In this document: positions 44,601-55,323 of the stretch, in pieces | How positions within the stretch are numbered: position 1 is the stretch's first letter | Layout: every line of letters begins with the position of its first letter | NCBI GenBank assembly: GCA_963662175.1 | Contig: OY759224.1 | Coordinates: 19,415,489 to 19,479,488, forward strand | Length of the DNA stretch: 64,000 nt | Direction of reading: 5' to 3' | Source: Aradus depressus | Taxonomy: Eukaryota > Arthropoda > Insecta > Hemiptera > Aradidae | Notes under the pieces: model-generated | Told to the model about the DNA's origin: nothing | Databases searched by the model: none | The model's input: only the letters and a program-made list of their open reading frames with translations | Translations under genes and position numbers: made by a program

Positions 44601-46568
44601 ATTCCTATTGTCAGCGAAATCTAGTCATCCACTTCGCCTAAAACGCCTGATCTACCTAACAGTGATACCTATGGATGCATTGGGGCTCTGCATCCAAATC
44701 CCAGATTCAAAGAATACAAAACAGAGTGCTAAGACTAATGACTGGAGCCCCATGGTATGTCCGAAATACAATTATTTGTGAAGACTTAGAGTCCTTTTTT
44801 TCAACTAACAGAAACCTAAATATGACAGAATATTATGAATAAAAAAAAAACCATAGCTCTTTTCAGATTTTACATAACATATTGTAATAGAATGTTTATA
44901 TTAATAAGTAATATTATATTTATATTTATAAATATTATTTATACATTAATAAATAACGTTTATGGTCACCTTATAATCAGAGCACTCAACTAACTGCAGT
45001 TTTAGGTCTCTAGTTAAGGCTCTACCTTCGTTCAGTTGCATCTGCAGCTTGTCCACTTGTTTCATCAGCTTCTTAACTCTACAACAAATTAATAATGTAC
45101 AGAGACTAGACAATTCAATAATTGATTATTTAAAAATGTGGCATTGTTTCACCTTCAAGTAATGTTCAAATTTATCCCCATCAATTACGTTTTTGCTCTC
45201 CCTCCAAATATTTGGCTATATATTTTGAGTTGTGCCCCCCTCTGATATTCCCTTCTCTTTTGGCTGATTCGGCTGAAAACTAATAGCTGTCATCCTTAGA
45301 AGGTTCTGGATACACATTTAAAATTTCGTATCGATACATTCATTCCATCGAGAGTTATTTTGTTCACAGACAGACATTTTATTTTTTTTTCATTTTTGGA
45401 ATTTTTGAATCATTAGCCGATTTGTTCAGAGAAAATATCAGAGGTAATTCCATTAATTCATAGCTCATAATATGTTCTATATATTATATAGTATTATCAT
45501 TTTATCATATATACTGATAGATATATATGATAAAAGATAGATTCATAGATCGATTTCAAAGGCTTGCTAATAGTATTTCTGATAAATTTGACTTTTTCAT
45601 AGACAATATTAAATCAATTGTTTAAAAATGGATATATAAAGCATAATAGTCCCTTTTAAATGATCCAATAGTTGTATTCAACTCATATATTTATGTTGTT
45701 TTGTTTTTTACATTCTGGATTTATTATTATTTGAAGAGCACGGGCAAAGAACCAGGTTTGTCATCAAATGTTGAAATTGAGAAAACTGAAATTTAATGTT
45801 TGAAAGTCCGTATCTATCAATTCCCCGCTCGTCATATTTTCAGCTTCCGTTTTCGCAGTGACAAACCCTCTTTTTGACGCCCGTAACGATGGTGAATCAT
45901 GCAATATGTTTAATATACTATACTGTGAGTGGCGACATCTCACATTAGAGAAAAAAAGTGACAAACCTGCTTCTTTCCCCGTGCTCTTCATTTATAGCTA
46001 TTACTTACCAGTTTTTCTTTCATTGTACCCATAATTATTAATATAATGTTAATTTTATAACCAAATTGTAGTAATATTTAAGTGTTTGTTAATTAAAGTA
46101 AATTTTAAATAATTGTTATATTTGTTTATATCAAAATAATTTATTTTATTTTTTGTTTTATTACGATGTATTTTATGAGGTTATTTGTAAACCATTTTAT
46201 TGTGTGTAATAAAATATATAGGAAATAAATAAATATATAGTATTCTTTGTGAGAAATTTAGGTTTTGCACAAAAATGTTGGACAGTTTGTATTTACTGTT
46301 AAAGAACATTTTATTGCACATAATAGCGTTTTGCATAATTGATAATTTTTGATCCTATAGAATCGTGCTACAAAGGAATATAAATAGGATAAACCTGAGC
46401 TCACCTGAGATGCGCTTCGTCCCGCTCCGCCTGAAGAAGCCCCTTGGTCCTGGAGCTGTCCTCCTGAAGAGTCAGCTTCTTTCGAAGAAGGTCCAAGTGA
46501 AGATCCCGTCTCTGTAGTTGGTCACGAAGGTTCCTCACTCGCCTCTGAAGCTGGTACACCACCGCCGA
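38568..46568 (-). CDS. CCDC170: CCDC170-like coiled-coil protein, C-terminal 255 residues (six exons)
   Basis: Joining 46405-46568, 44970-45078, 44290-44400, 42621-42746, 41010-41137 and 38568-38697 gives 768 bases in one frame to a TAA. Nearly all of it is predicted coiled coil: DLHLDLLRKK, VKKLMKQVDKLQMQLNE, RGRKIDELQKRLGESE, RCSRKVNLLKDQ, then CPDYELIARV. The order of these motifs, above all LHLDLLR-K at the front and PDYE-I near the end, matches what I recall of CCDC170, a microtubule-binding coiled-coil protein linked to Golgi-associated microtubules in vertebrates. The last exon adds a Pro-rich, acidic tail (YEGLPPLSPRLLTPPLEPP). The N-terminal half is not identified here and may lie beyond the satellite array or outside the window. 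The donor of exon 41010-41137 is weak (GTTTTT); without that splice the protein would end six residues later. Confidence 0.8.
38867..39391 (+). mobile_element. Non-autonomous Helitron, copy 1
   Basis: 525 bp inserted between A (38866) and T (39392). The 5' end is TCATATATATAAAGCTGAAA. Near the 3' end a CCCGG-GCAACG-CCGGG hairpin is followed by TATTACTGCCAG (CTAG in copy 2). Inside, a unit of about 121 bp with CATCCCAGCATCCAC is duplicated in tandem. Confidence 0.85.
39520..40793 (+). mobile_element. hAT non-autonomous element, copy C, with LINE insertion
   Basis: Ends CAGGGGCGTAGCCAG and CTTGCTACGCCCCTG; duplication ATTGTATG / ATTATATG (one mismatch). Without the inserted LINE and its duplication it would be about 650 bp, like its relatives. 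Internal palindrome at about 40455-40612. Confidence 0.92.
39649..40265 (+). pseudogene. Jockey-like LINE C-terminal fragment inside hAT copy C
   Basis: Encodes LTWNPHTRQELNRRYG, KTIIRPIWTYGLELWG, QSKVLR, then a TGA where Trp is usual, IVNAPFYV, HEDLNIPTVQELVQSRF and NPPRRLNRRWPRDLLSEI before the stop. A-rich tail; 8-bp duplication AAATGGAT (39641-39648, 40266-40273). Confidence 0.9.
41010..41137 (-). CDS. CCDC170-like gene, exon with PDYE motif
   Basis: 42 codons plus two bases: LAGLRNTLCTAVGLP, then CPDYELIARVTKMSDAHRDF. Strong acceptor TTTGTTACAG. The donor AAG|GTTTTT is weak but fits phase. If not spliced, the frame reads FL and stops at 41000. Confidence 0.82.
41229..41305 (-). repeat. 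SINE-1 tRNA-like head only
   Basis: Contains the complete A box and B box (GGTTTCGAACCC on plus) but no body: about 77 bp from GAGGGCGCCGGTAGCTC to GAGGC. It could be mistaken for a tRNA gene. Confidence 0.9.
41306..42620 (-). other. CCDC170-like intron, nothing recognised
   Basis: AT-rich DNA without repeats shared in the window or coding sequence. Confidence 0.6.
42621..42746 (-). CDS. CCDC170-like gene, exon
   Basis: 42 codons, phase 0 at both ends: VRATGDSAEEIRAMSEGM, ALRDEVAGLKVALTES. Coiled-coil heptads. Donor GTAAGT. Confidence 0.88.
43830..44205 (+). pseudogene. LINE C-terminal Cys/His fragment
   Basis: One frame reads DPFCSRCKVK, a stop, ETTLHIRW and LRKQILVRSLHFFKEIGK, following the C..C...H pattern and trailing helix of R1/Loa-type C-termini. 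Strongly decayed. Confidence 0.55.
44290..44400 (-). CDS. CCDC170-like gene, exon
   Basis: 37 codons, phase 0 at both ends: MTAIDRGRKIDELQKRLG, RCSRKVNLLKDQ. Acceptor TTTATTCTACAG, donor GTCAAA (weaker than consensus). Confidence 0.88.
44610..44830 (+). pseudogene. Short Jockey-like LINE fragment
   Basis: Frames include GSASKSQIQRIQNRVLRLMT then GAPWYVRNTIICEDL, the same C-terminal motif as the other Jockey fragments. About 200 bp. Confidence 0.7.
44970..45078 (-). CDS. CCDC170-like gene, exon
   Basis: 36 codons: VKKLMKQVDKLQMQLNE, LKLQLVECSDYK. Acceptor TTGTTGTAG, donor GTGACC. Confidence 0.87.
45170..45430 (-). repeat. Family X fragment
   Basis: TTTTTGCTCTCCCTCCAAA, CGGCTGAAAACTAATAG, ACATTCATTCCATCGAGAG and the T-run plus CATTTTTGGAAT block in order. 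Confidence 0.7.
46405..46568 (-). CDS. CCDC170-like gene, exon with LHLDLLR motif
   Basis: 54 codons plus two bases: SAVVYQLQRRVRNLRDQLQ, RRDLHLDLLRKKLTLQED, ERDEAHL. Acceptor TTTGACAG, donor GTGAGC. The GC-rich codons stand out from the AT-rich surroundings. Confidence 0.9.
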
Positions 46569-46814
46569 CTGTCAAATTGTTCAGAAAAAAACATCATTAC
46601 TGACTGCGAATGGAGAGGATGTCAGATAGGAAAAGTGAAGGTTGAAGGAGAGTTGGACGTTCTACTGACTACTAACAGAAGGAAGAAATATATCAAAATT
46701 TTCTGTTTTCAAGCTAAAAAATATGCTGATTTTTTTTTTTTTAATTCATATATAATATATTATTACGTCATCATTTCTGCTTTAAAAAAAAATAGTAATT
46801 ACAAACCTTTTCAG

Positions 46815-47660
46815 GAAGCAATCCCATCATCAAAATCTACAATACATTAGTTCTGTATGTTAACTATTCCTTCTGTCAATCAGGATCATCCTTTTATAGA
46901 AATATTTATTGAGTCGACATTATTGTTTTGACTTTTAAATATAGAAGTCCAGGCGCGTAGCCAGAGGGGGGGGGGGGCAGGGGGCGCGCGTGCCCTCCCC
47001 CCCCCCCCCCTGGCCAGAGCAAAAAACCAATATAAAAATTAAATAAACTAAAAAAAATAGTTTTTATTAAAAATGGATTGCTTGCAGTTCACCAATAGGA
47101 TCTTCAAATTTCCCGTGCGTCTGATTCCTAAATCAGCAATCAGCTGTTACATAAATGTACATGTACAAAACAAGTCATATTACATTTATTTAAATATATA
47201 TGAATTCCATCATTTCATTTCCTCGCTTAAAATCGTCATTTATGTTATACTTTATACTCTTAAAGCTGATTTTACATGAGCACTAAAAATGCAAAGAGCA
47301 GCAGCAGCAAATGCACGCTATTGGACGTTAGTCATTTAATTCTAAAAGCACAGAAACCACAGCGTGCATTTGCTGCTGCTGTGCTTTGCATTTTTGCTGC
47401 TCATGTAAAGTCAGCTTAAGTATTACAGTCAGTGGTTACCTCAGGGGGGCTTCTAGAGGTCCGAGTCTCCCCCGGGAGTCTATACCCCCCACCCCTCTAG
47501 CCTAACTTTGCCCCCCCCCCCCCTGCTCAAAATCCTGGCTACGCCCCTGTAGATGTCTACTCAATAAATAAGTTCTATAAAAGGAATATCCTGATTGACA
47601 GAAGGAATATTTAACATAAAGAACAGATGAATTATAGTTACTGATGATGGGAGTGCTGAG
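46815..47660. repeat. Foldback element split by hAT copy D
   Basis: The arm at about 46860-46925 (TATTCCTTCTGTCAATCAGG ... CCTTTTATAGAA) is the inverse of 47560-47620 (TTCTATAAAAGG ... CCTGATTGACAGAAGGAATA). Single arms of the same family occur at about 38757-38800 and 57930-58010. Confidence 0.75.
46950..47549 (+). mobile_element. hAT non-autonomous element, copy D
   Basis: 600 bp, ends CAGGCGCGTAGCCAG and CTGGCTACGCCCCTG, duplication TAGAAGTC / TAGATGTC. Palindrome at about 47262-47420. Same interior as copies A and C. Confidence 0.93.
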
Positions 47661-48190
47661 AAAGCAAGTGTAAGTTCCACATCAACAAGAAGCTAACCGA
47701 AGCCTACGCTCGACTCTCCTTGATTTACCCTATGATGAACAGAAAATCTAATCTAAAGCTCGAAAACTGTCTCTTACTCTACACATCCATCCTCCGGCCA
47801 CTCTTAACTTACGGCAGTGAAGTTTGGGGATCTGCTTCCGCAGCAAAATAAAAAGAATTCAAGGTTTCCAGAACAAAATCCTTAAAATGGCTGTGAACTC
47901 ACCTTGGTTTGTTTGAAACTCCCAATTACACCGCGACCTCGAATTCCCCTCAATAGAAGAATTCATCCACACCAAATCCCGTAAATATCACAACAGGTTG
48001 TCCACTGTTCCAGGAGCTACCACATACAACATCGGACAACCCAGCGCTACACGTCTCAAATCTAGACTTCTCCAGAACATGTTAATTTGAGGAGTTAGAG
48101 ACATTCCCCAATCTAATTCCCCATGTTACCCCTAACATGTACAACATACATTTTGTTGAGCTAGTGAAATAAAGAAATAAAGGAGATAAA
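47655..48190 (+). pseudogene. Jockey-like LINE C-terminal fragment
   Basis: KKLTEAYARLSLIYPMM, LLLYTSILRPLLTYGSEVWG, then stops and frameshifts through a diverged C-terminus. Antisense to the CCDC170-like gene, within its intron. Confidence 0.78.
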
Positions 48191-48410
48191 GCAAAAAAAT
48201 AAATAATAAAAAAGTGATGCTGTAATAATATATTACACATATGTGAATTAAAAATAAAAAAATAATAAATACAAAATAATGAAGTATTAATATTACAATT
48301 TGGTTATCATTTTGGATATGCCTGTGACTGCTACACATATTGTTGAAGAGAAATTGAAAATTTAAAAAAATTATAGTTTAATTTAAGTAGATTAAACTCG
48401 TACATACCTT

Positions 48411-48437
48411 TTGAGTGTCCCTTGGATATGCCACCTG
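48411..48437 (-). CDS. Probable micro-exon of the CCDC170-like gene
   Basis: Nine codons, VAYPRDTQK, between a pyrimidine-rich acceptor (TTTTTTGACTTATCCAATCAG) and a donor AAG|GTATGT. Phase 0 at both ends, so it reads straight into SAVVYQLQ of the next exon. No homology evidence beyond the fit. Confidence 0.5.
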
Positions 48438-48498
48438 ATTGGATAAGTCAAAAAACGTATGCACACTTGGAATTACAAGTTGTTTAAATGAATTTACC

Positions 48499-48687
48499 GG
48501 GGGCCATGGTGGCCGTGCGGGCTAGAGCGTAGGGCTTTGGTCGCATGGTCTCACCATGGTTTGCGGGTTCGAATCCCGTCCGGGAGTGAGTTTTATTTCG
48601 TAGATAGAACTCCCTCCCGGGGCCATGGATGTCTTAAATAATTATATATAACACATTGACATGGCTAATATGCACCGTACATAAAGC

Positions 48688-48760
<73 letters not shown>
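48499..48760 (+). repeat. SINE-2 (second tRNA-derived SINE) with long poly(A)
   Basis: Head with A box (GGTGGCCGTGCGGGCTAGAG) and B box GGGTTCGAATCCC, body of about 100 bp, then about 72 A residues. Perfect duplication AATTTACC (48491-48498, 48761-48768). The head length and the TGGCC...GGG A box resemble a class II (Leu/Ser-type) tRNA. Confidence 0.9.
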
Positions 48761-48765
<5 letters not shown>

Positions 48766-48815
48766 ACCATAAGTCTCTTTATCTTATTATTATTTTTTTT
48801 TTTCATATAACTATA

Positions 48816-49153
48816 GGTTAGGTTTTATGACTCATGCCCGGGCTTTAACTAGGAGGTCATATCGCCTACTACCAGAGCGCTCTTTCGTCACTCTGGTGGA
48901 GATGTGCCCGACTCTACCGTGGGAGTCCTAAATGTTGCCTACCCTACATTTTTATTCACCTAGGGTAGGGGTCTTTAACGATTATCTGACATCATACATG
49001 CTCCGGACCATCGCTTAACGTCCCATCCGAAGGACGGCGTGCTTGAATTTATTTGATTTCCCAGATAAAATAAACTAAGGGCCTCGGTCGGGTTTCGAAC
49101 CCACGTTGAGCTCAGATTCTAAGCACGCATACCACTGAGCTACCGGCGCCCTC
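48816..49153 (-). repeat. SINE-1, near full length, with target duplication
   Basis: Head at 49153, 3' end GGTTAGG on plus. Flanks ATATAACTATA at 48805-48815 and 49156-49166 form an 11-bp duplication. It lies 47 bp from the SINE-2 duplication. Confidence 0.93.
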
Positions 49154-49369
49154 ATATATAACTATACAAATGATATTAACTTAAGAACAGGTGCGAGCTT
49201 GAGTATAACTTGTAAGTTGGCACTATTTTCATTTTTATGTAATTTCATAACGGTGAACTCTGGAATGCAAAAATTCAGTCTAGAGATCGGAACCCAACAG
49301 CCATTGTGCAAAAATCATCAGCAACCAAAGTCGATAAAAACAAAAAATTTAATAACTGAAATTTTGCTA

Positions 49370-50365
49370 AGCGCAAAACTCGAGAACGGCTGGACCAATT
49401 CGGCTAATTTTTTTTTTTCAAATATTCGTTGAAGTCCGAGGAAGGTTCTTATGAAGAGAGTTCCTAGCTGTCAACTGGAGGGTGGGGGGGGGGGGGGGGG
49501 GGGCTAAGCACAAAAATTGCTCTAGCGCATTAACGGATGGACGGATTATCATGAAATTTCACATGTAGTATTCTTAAAAGTCAAGTTAAAAAAACGGCTA
49601 TGTCGCGTCCATAAATTTTGAACGGTAGGGGGGGTTGTAAGGGGGGCCTAAATATAAAGATAGTGCTGTCATTAACGGATGATCGGATAGTCATGGAATT
49701 CGACATGTAGTATTCTTAAAGGCCAAATTGAAAAATACGCTACGTGATATCTCAAAATGTTTAACGGGAGGGGGGGTTGTGGGGGTAGGCCTACATATAA
49801 AGATAGTAATAATTCTTTCGAATGGAATGTCATGGAATTTGACATGTAGTATGCTTAAAGGCCAAATTGAAAAATACGCTACGTGACATTTCAAAATTTT
49901 GAACGGGAGGGGGGTTGTGGGGTAGGCCTACATATAAAGGTAGTGATAGGTCTTTAACGGATGATCGGAATGTCATGGAATTTCACATGTAGTATTCATA
50001 GACAAAAACAAAAAAAGGATATGTGACGTCTGAAAGTTGTCAACGGGAGGGGGGTATGGGGGGGGGGGGGGGGGGGGGGGGGCAAGCATATAACTAAATG
50101 GTAGTTTCAAAAGCAATATTTTAAAATTGGCTGTGACCCTTTGGACGGGAGGGGCGGGGGTGCATTAATGCAGAATGAATCTAACATGGAGCTTTCTTAA
50201 AGATGGGATATAGCTCTAATTTTAATATGGTGGGTTTCCTAAGCATGTATTACCTAGGAGGTCCACCGTTGCACGGTAAATAATAGCTATCACCAGCGTT
50301 CTTAAGCACAAAATACCTAGGGCATCCGCTGTTGCAAGCCACATGCTAGCTGCGGTGCCTAGCAT
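49370..50365 (+). mobile_element. Helitron-like block with about four internal tandem units
   Basis: Units of about 125 bp (from 49529, 49670, 49820 and 49950) share ACGGATG-TCGGA, CATGAAATTTCACATGTAGT, TTTTGAACGGGAGGGGGG and GGCCTA-ATATAAAGATAG. The Helitron at 57212-57892 carries the same units, so this is the same family, without a recognisable terminal hairpin. Contains G-runs of 19-26 bp. Confidence 0.65.
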
Positions 50366-53300
50366 TCCTAACTACAAAATAAAATTTATTTTTATCTTCC
50401 TGATTAAAACATCTGACCTAAGTGATGTGGCTAGATTTCTAAATGGCGATCCTGAGCTCGGTAAACTCCATTCTTCAAATTTCTCGCTTTTAAACCTTTT
50501 TTAGATTTAATATTTGTTAAAACTGATGAACAACCGGCTTATCTGAATCCTACAGAAAAATCGAAATAAAAATGTTTTTCGAAAAAGTCGGGCGAAATCC
50601 CATTCTTCAAATTTCTCGCTATTAACAGTTTTTAGATTTAATATTTGTTAAAACTGATAGACAGATTCAGATATATCGGGAAAGTCCCATCCGAAGGACG
50701 ACGTGCTAAATGTTATTTTTAACCTAAGTGAAATTTCAGCTACACAGGTTTCGATACGTATCATACGACTCATTATCCAGTTCCTGACATACGAAAAGGC
50801 CCTCGATCATAGCTTAAAGCCCAATCCGAAGGACGACGTGCTCAAATTTATTTTTATCTTCCCGATTAAAATATCTGACCTAAGTGCCTTGGCTAGATTT
50901 CTTAGTGGCGATCCTGAGCTCGATAGACTCCATATGTATGATAAAATAAGTTACCGTTTGGTTCCAACTAAAATTATCAAAGAAGAAATGTGGAATATAA
51001 GTGGGCTTGTCGGTACCGTTTTGACATTCTTTCTGAAAAACAAATTAATACAGCTATGTTGGTAGATAGGCAGCATCCAGAAACGAAGATGGTCAACCAA
51101 AGAAAGATTCAGATGTATCGGGAAAGTCCCATCCGAAGGACGACGTGCTCAAGTTCTTTTTAACGTAAATAAAATTTCAATTACCCAGGTTTAGATACAC
51201 AACATACGACTCAATATCGAGTACCTGACATACGAAAAGGCCCTCGATCATAGCTTAAAGCCCAATCCGAAGGACGACGTGCTCAAATTTATTTTTATCT
51301 TCCCGATTAAAACATCTGACGTAAGTGACTTGGCTAGATTTCTAAATGGCGATCCTGAGCTCGATAGACTCCATTCTTCAAATTTCTAGCTTTTAAACGG
51401 TTTTTAGATTTAATATTTGTTAAAACTGATGAACAACCGGCTTATCTGAATCCTACAGAAAAATCGAAATAAAAATGTTTTTCGAAAAAGTCGGGCGAAA
51501 TCCCATTCTTCAAATTTCTCGCTATTAACAGTTTTTAGATTTAATATTTGTTAAAACTGATAGACAGATTCAGATATATCGGGAAAGTCCCATCCGAAGG
51601 ACGACGTGCTAAATGTTATTTTTAACCTAAGTGAAATTTCAGCTACACAGGTTTCGATACGTATCATACGACTCATTATCCAGTTCCTGACATACGAAAA
51701 GGCCCTCGATCATAGCTTAAAGCCCAATCCGAAGGACGACGTGCTCAAATTTATTTTTATCTTCCCGATTAAAACATCTGACCTAAGTGCCTTGGCTAGA
51801 TTTCTTAGTGGCGATCCTGAGCTCGATAGACTCCATATGTATGATAAAATAAGTTACCGTTTGGTTCCAACTAAAATTATCAAAGAAGAAATGTGGAATA
51901 TAAGTGGGCTTGTCGGTACCGTTTTGACATTCTTTCTGAAAAACAAATTAATACAGCTATGTTGGTAGATAGGCAGCATCCAGAAACGAAGATGGTCAAC
52001 CAAAGAAAGATTCAGATGTATCGGGAAAGTCCCATCCGAAGGACGACGTGCTCAAGTTCTTTTTAACGTAAATAAAATTTCAATTACCCAGGTTTAGATA
52101 CACAACATACGACTCAATATCGAGTACCTGACATACGAAAAGGCCCTCGATCATAGCTTAAAGCCCAATCCGAAGGACGACGTGCTCAAATTTATTTTTA
52201 TCTTCCCGATTAAAACATCTGACCTAAGTGACTTGGCTAGATTTCTAAATGGCGATCCTGAGCTCGATAGACTCCATTCTTCAAATTTCTAGCTTTTAAA
52301 CGGTTTTTAGATTTAATATTTGTTAAAACTGATCAACAACCGGGTTATCTGAATCCTACACAAAAATCGAAATAAAAATGTTTTTCGAAAAAGTCGGGCG
52401 AAATCCCATTCTTCAAATTTCTCGCTTTTTAACAGTTTTTAGATTTAATATTTGTTAAAACTGATAGACAGATTCAAATATATCGGGGAAGTCCCATCCG
52501 AAGGACGACGTGCTAAATGTTATTTTTAACCTAAGTAAAATTTCAGCTACCCAGGTTTCGATACGTAACATGCGACTCATTATCCAGTACCTGACATACA
52601 AAAAGGCCCTCGATCATAGCTTGAAGTCTAATCCGAAGGACGACGTGCTCAAGTTATTTTTAACGTAAATGAAATTTCAACTACCCAGGTTTAGATACAT
52701 AACATACGACTCATTGTCGAGTACCTGACATACGAAAAGGCCCTCGATCATAGCTTAAAGCCCAATCCGAAGGACAACGTGCTCAAATTTATTTTTATCT
52801 TCCTGATTAAAACATCTGACCTAAGTGCCTTGGCTAGATTTCTTAGTGGCGATCCTGAGCTCGATAGACTCCATATGTATGATAAAATAAGTTACCGTTT
52901 GGTTCCAACTAAAATTTTCAAAGAAGAAATGTGGAATATAAGTGGGCTTGTCGATACCGTTTTGACATATTTTCTGAAAACCAAATTAATACAGCTATGT
53001 TGGTAGATAGGCAGCATCCAGAAACGAAGATGGTCAACCAAGGAAAGATTCAGATGTATCGGGAAAGTCCCATCCGAAGGACGACGTGTTCAAGTTCTTT
53101 TTAACGTAAATGAAATTTCAACTACCCAGGTTTAGATACACAACATACGACTCAATATCGAGTACCTGACAAACGAAAAGGCCCTCGATCATTGCTTAAA
53201 GCCCAATCCGAAGGACGACGTGCTCAAATTTATTTTTATCTTCCCGATTAAAACATATGACCTAAGTGACTTGGCTAGATTTCTAAATGGCGATCCTGAG

Positions 53301-53366
53301 CTCGGTAGACTCCATTCTTCAAATTTCTAGCTTTTAAACGGTTTTTAGATTTAATATTTGTTAAAA

Positions 53367-53570
53367 GGATTATACAATACACAGAGCTGACCATCCTGAC
53401 GACACCAGTCACGGCGGGGCCGCTGTTCTCATCAAGTCTTCACTCACACACTACCCACTTCCCAATGAAACAACACCTCATATAAAGGCAGCAGCTGTAT
53501 CACTACACACAAAACACAAAAAAATAGCCCTTGTTGACGAAGGGCAGTGTGATGGTTTGTATGGTTTTAA
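53367..53570 (+). pseudogene. LINE endonuclease fragment inside the satellite, copy 1
   Basis: One frame reads HRADHPDDTSHGGAAVLIKS then SLTHYPLPNETTPHIKAAAV, the HGG.A.LIK..I.H motif of the apurinic-type endonuclease of Jockey-clade LINEs. It has replaced part of a satellite unit. Confidence 0.75.
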
Positions 53571-55119
53571 GATCATGATAATGATTATCAATAATAAGTA
53601 AGAGGATTACCTATAATAAGTAATTTCAACTACCCAGGTTTAGATACATAACATACGACTCATTACCGAGTACCTGACATACGAAAAGGCCCTCGATCAT
53701 AGCTTGGAGTCCAATCCGAAGGACGACGTGCTCAAGTTATTTTTAACGTAAATGAAATTTCAACTACCCAGGTTTAGATACATAACATACGACTCATTAT
53801 CGAGTACCTGACATAGGAAAAGGCCCTCGATCATAGCTTGAAGCCCAATCCGAAGGACGACGTGCTCAAATTATTTTTAACGTAAATGAAATTTCAACTA
53901 CCCAGGTTTAGATACATAACATACGACTCATTATCGAGTACCTGACATACGAAAAGGCCCTCGATCATAGCTTGAAGTCCAATCCGAAGGACGACGTGCT
54001 CAAGTTATTTTTAACGTAAATGAAATTTCAACTACCCAGGTTTAGATACATAACATACGACTCATTATCGAGTACCTGACTTACGAAAAAGCCCTCGATC
54101 ATAGCTTGAAGTCCAATCCGAAGGACGACGTGCTCAAGTTATTTATAACGTAAATGAAATTTCAACTACCCAGGTTTAGATATATAACATACGACTCATT
54201 ATCCAGTACCTGACATACAAAAAGGCCCTCGATCATAGCTTGAAGTCCAATCCGAAGGACGACGTGCTCAAGTTATTTTTAACGTAAATGAAATTTCAAC
54301 TACCCAGGTTTAGATACGTAACATACGACTCATTATCCAGTACCTGACTTACGAAAAAGCCCTCGATCATAGCTTGAAGTCCAATCCGAAGGACGACGTG
54401 CTCAAGTTATTTATAACGTAAATGAAATTTCAACTACCCAGGTTTAGATACATAACATACGACTCATTGTCGAGTACCTGACATACAAAAAGGCCCTCGA
54501 TCATAGCTTAAAGCCCAATCCGAAGGACAACGTGCTCAAATTTATTTTTATCTTCCTGATTAAAACATCTGACCTAGGTGCCTTGGCTAGATTTCTTAGT
54601 GGCGATCCTGAGCTCGATAGACTCCATATGTATGATAAAATAAGTTACCGTTTGGTTCCAACTAAAATTATCAAAGAAGAAATGTGGAATATAAGTGGGC
54701 TTGTCGATACCGTTTTGACATATTTTCTGAAAACCAAATTAATACAGCTATGTTGGTAGATAGGCAGCATCCAGAAACGAAGATGGTCAACCAAAGAAAG
54801 ATTCAGATGTATCGGGAAAGTCCCATCCGAAGGACGACTTGCTCAAGTTCTTTTTAACGTAAATGAAATTTCAACTACCCAGGTTTAGATACACAACATA
54901 CGACTCAATATCGAGTACCTGACAAACGAAAAGGCCCTCGATCATTGCTTAAAGCCCAATCCGAAGGACGACGTGCTCAAATTTATTTTTATCTTCCCGA
55001 TTAAAACATATGACCTAAGTGACTTGGCTAGATTTCTAAATGGCGATCCTGAGCTCGGTAGACTCCATTCTTCAAATTTCTAGCTTTTAAACGGTTTTTA
55101 GATTTAATATTTGTTAAAA

Positions 55120-55323
55120 GGATTATACAATACACAGAGCTGACCATCCTGACGACACCAGTCACGGCGGGGCCGCTGTTCTCATCAAGTCTTCACTCAC
55201 ACACTACCCACTTCCCAATGAAACAACACCTCATATAAAGGCAGCAGCTGTATCACTACACACAAAACACAAAAAAATAGCCCTTGTTGACGAAGGGCAG
55301 TGTGATGGTTTGTATGGTTTTAA
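55120..55323 (+). pseudogene. LINE endonuclease fragment inside the satellite, copy 2
   Basis: Virtually identical to the fragment at 53367-53570 and exactly 1,753 bp away, the higher-order period, so it was copied as part of the array rather than inserted twice. Confidence 0.78.

Noticed and set aside
46518..46850. 110-codon plus-strand frame
   Set aside because: Overlaps the well-supported exon 46405-46568 on the other strand and then runs into AT-rich intron.
50703..51968. Two 120-codon frames (50703-51065 and 51606-51968) and related 75-codon frames at 52779 and 54532
   Set aside because: They recur with the satellite period, have no start context, splice signals or known domain, and are explained by the tandem array.
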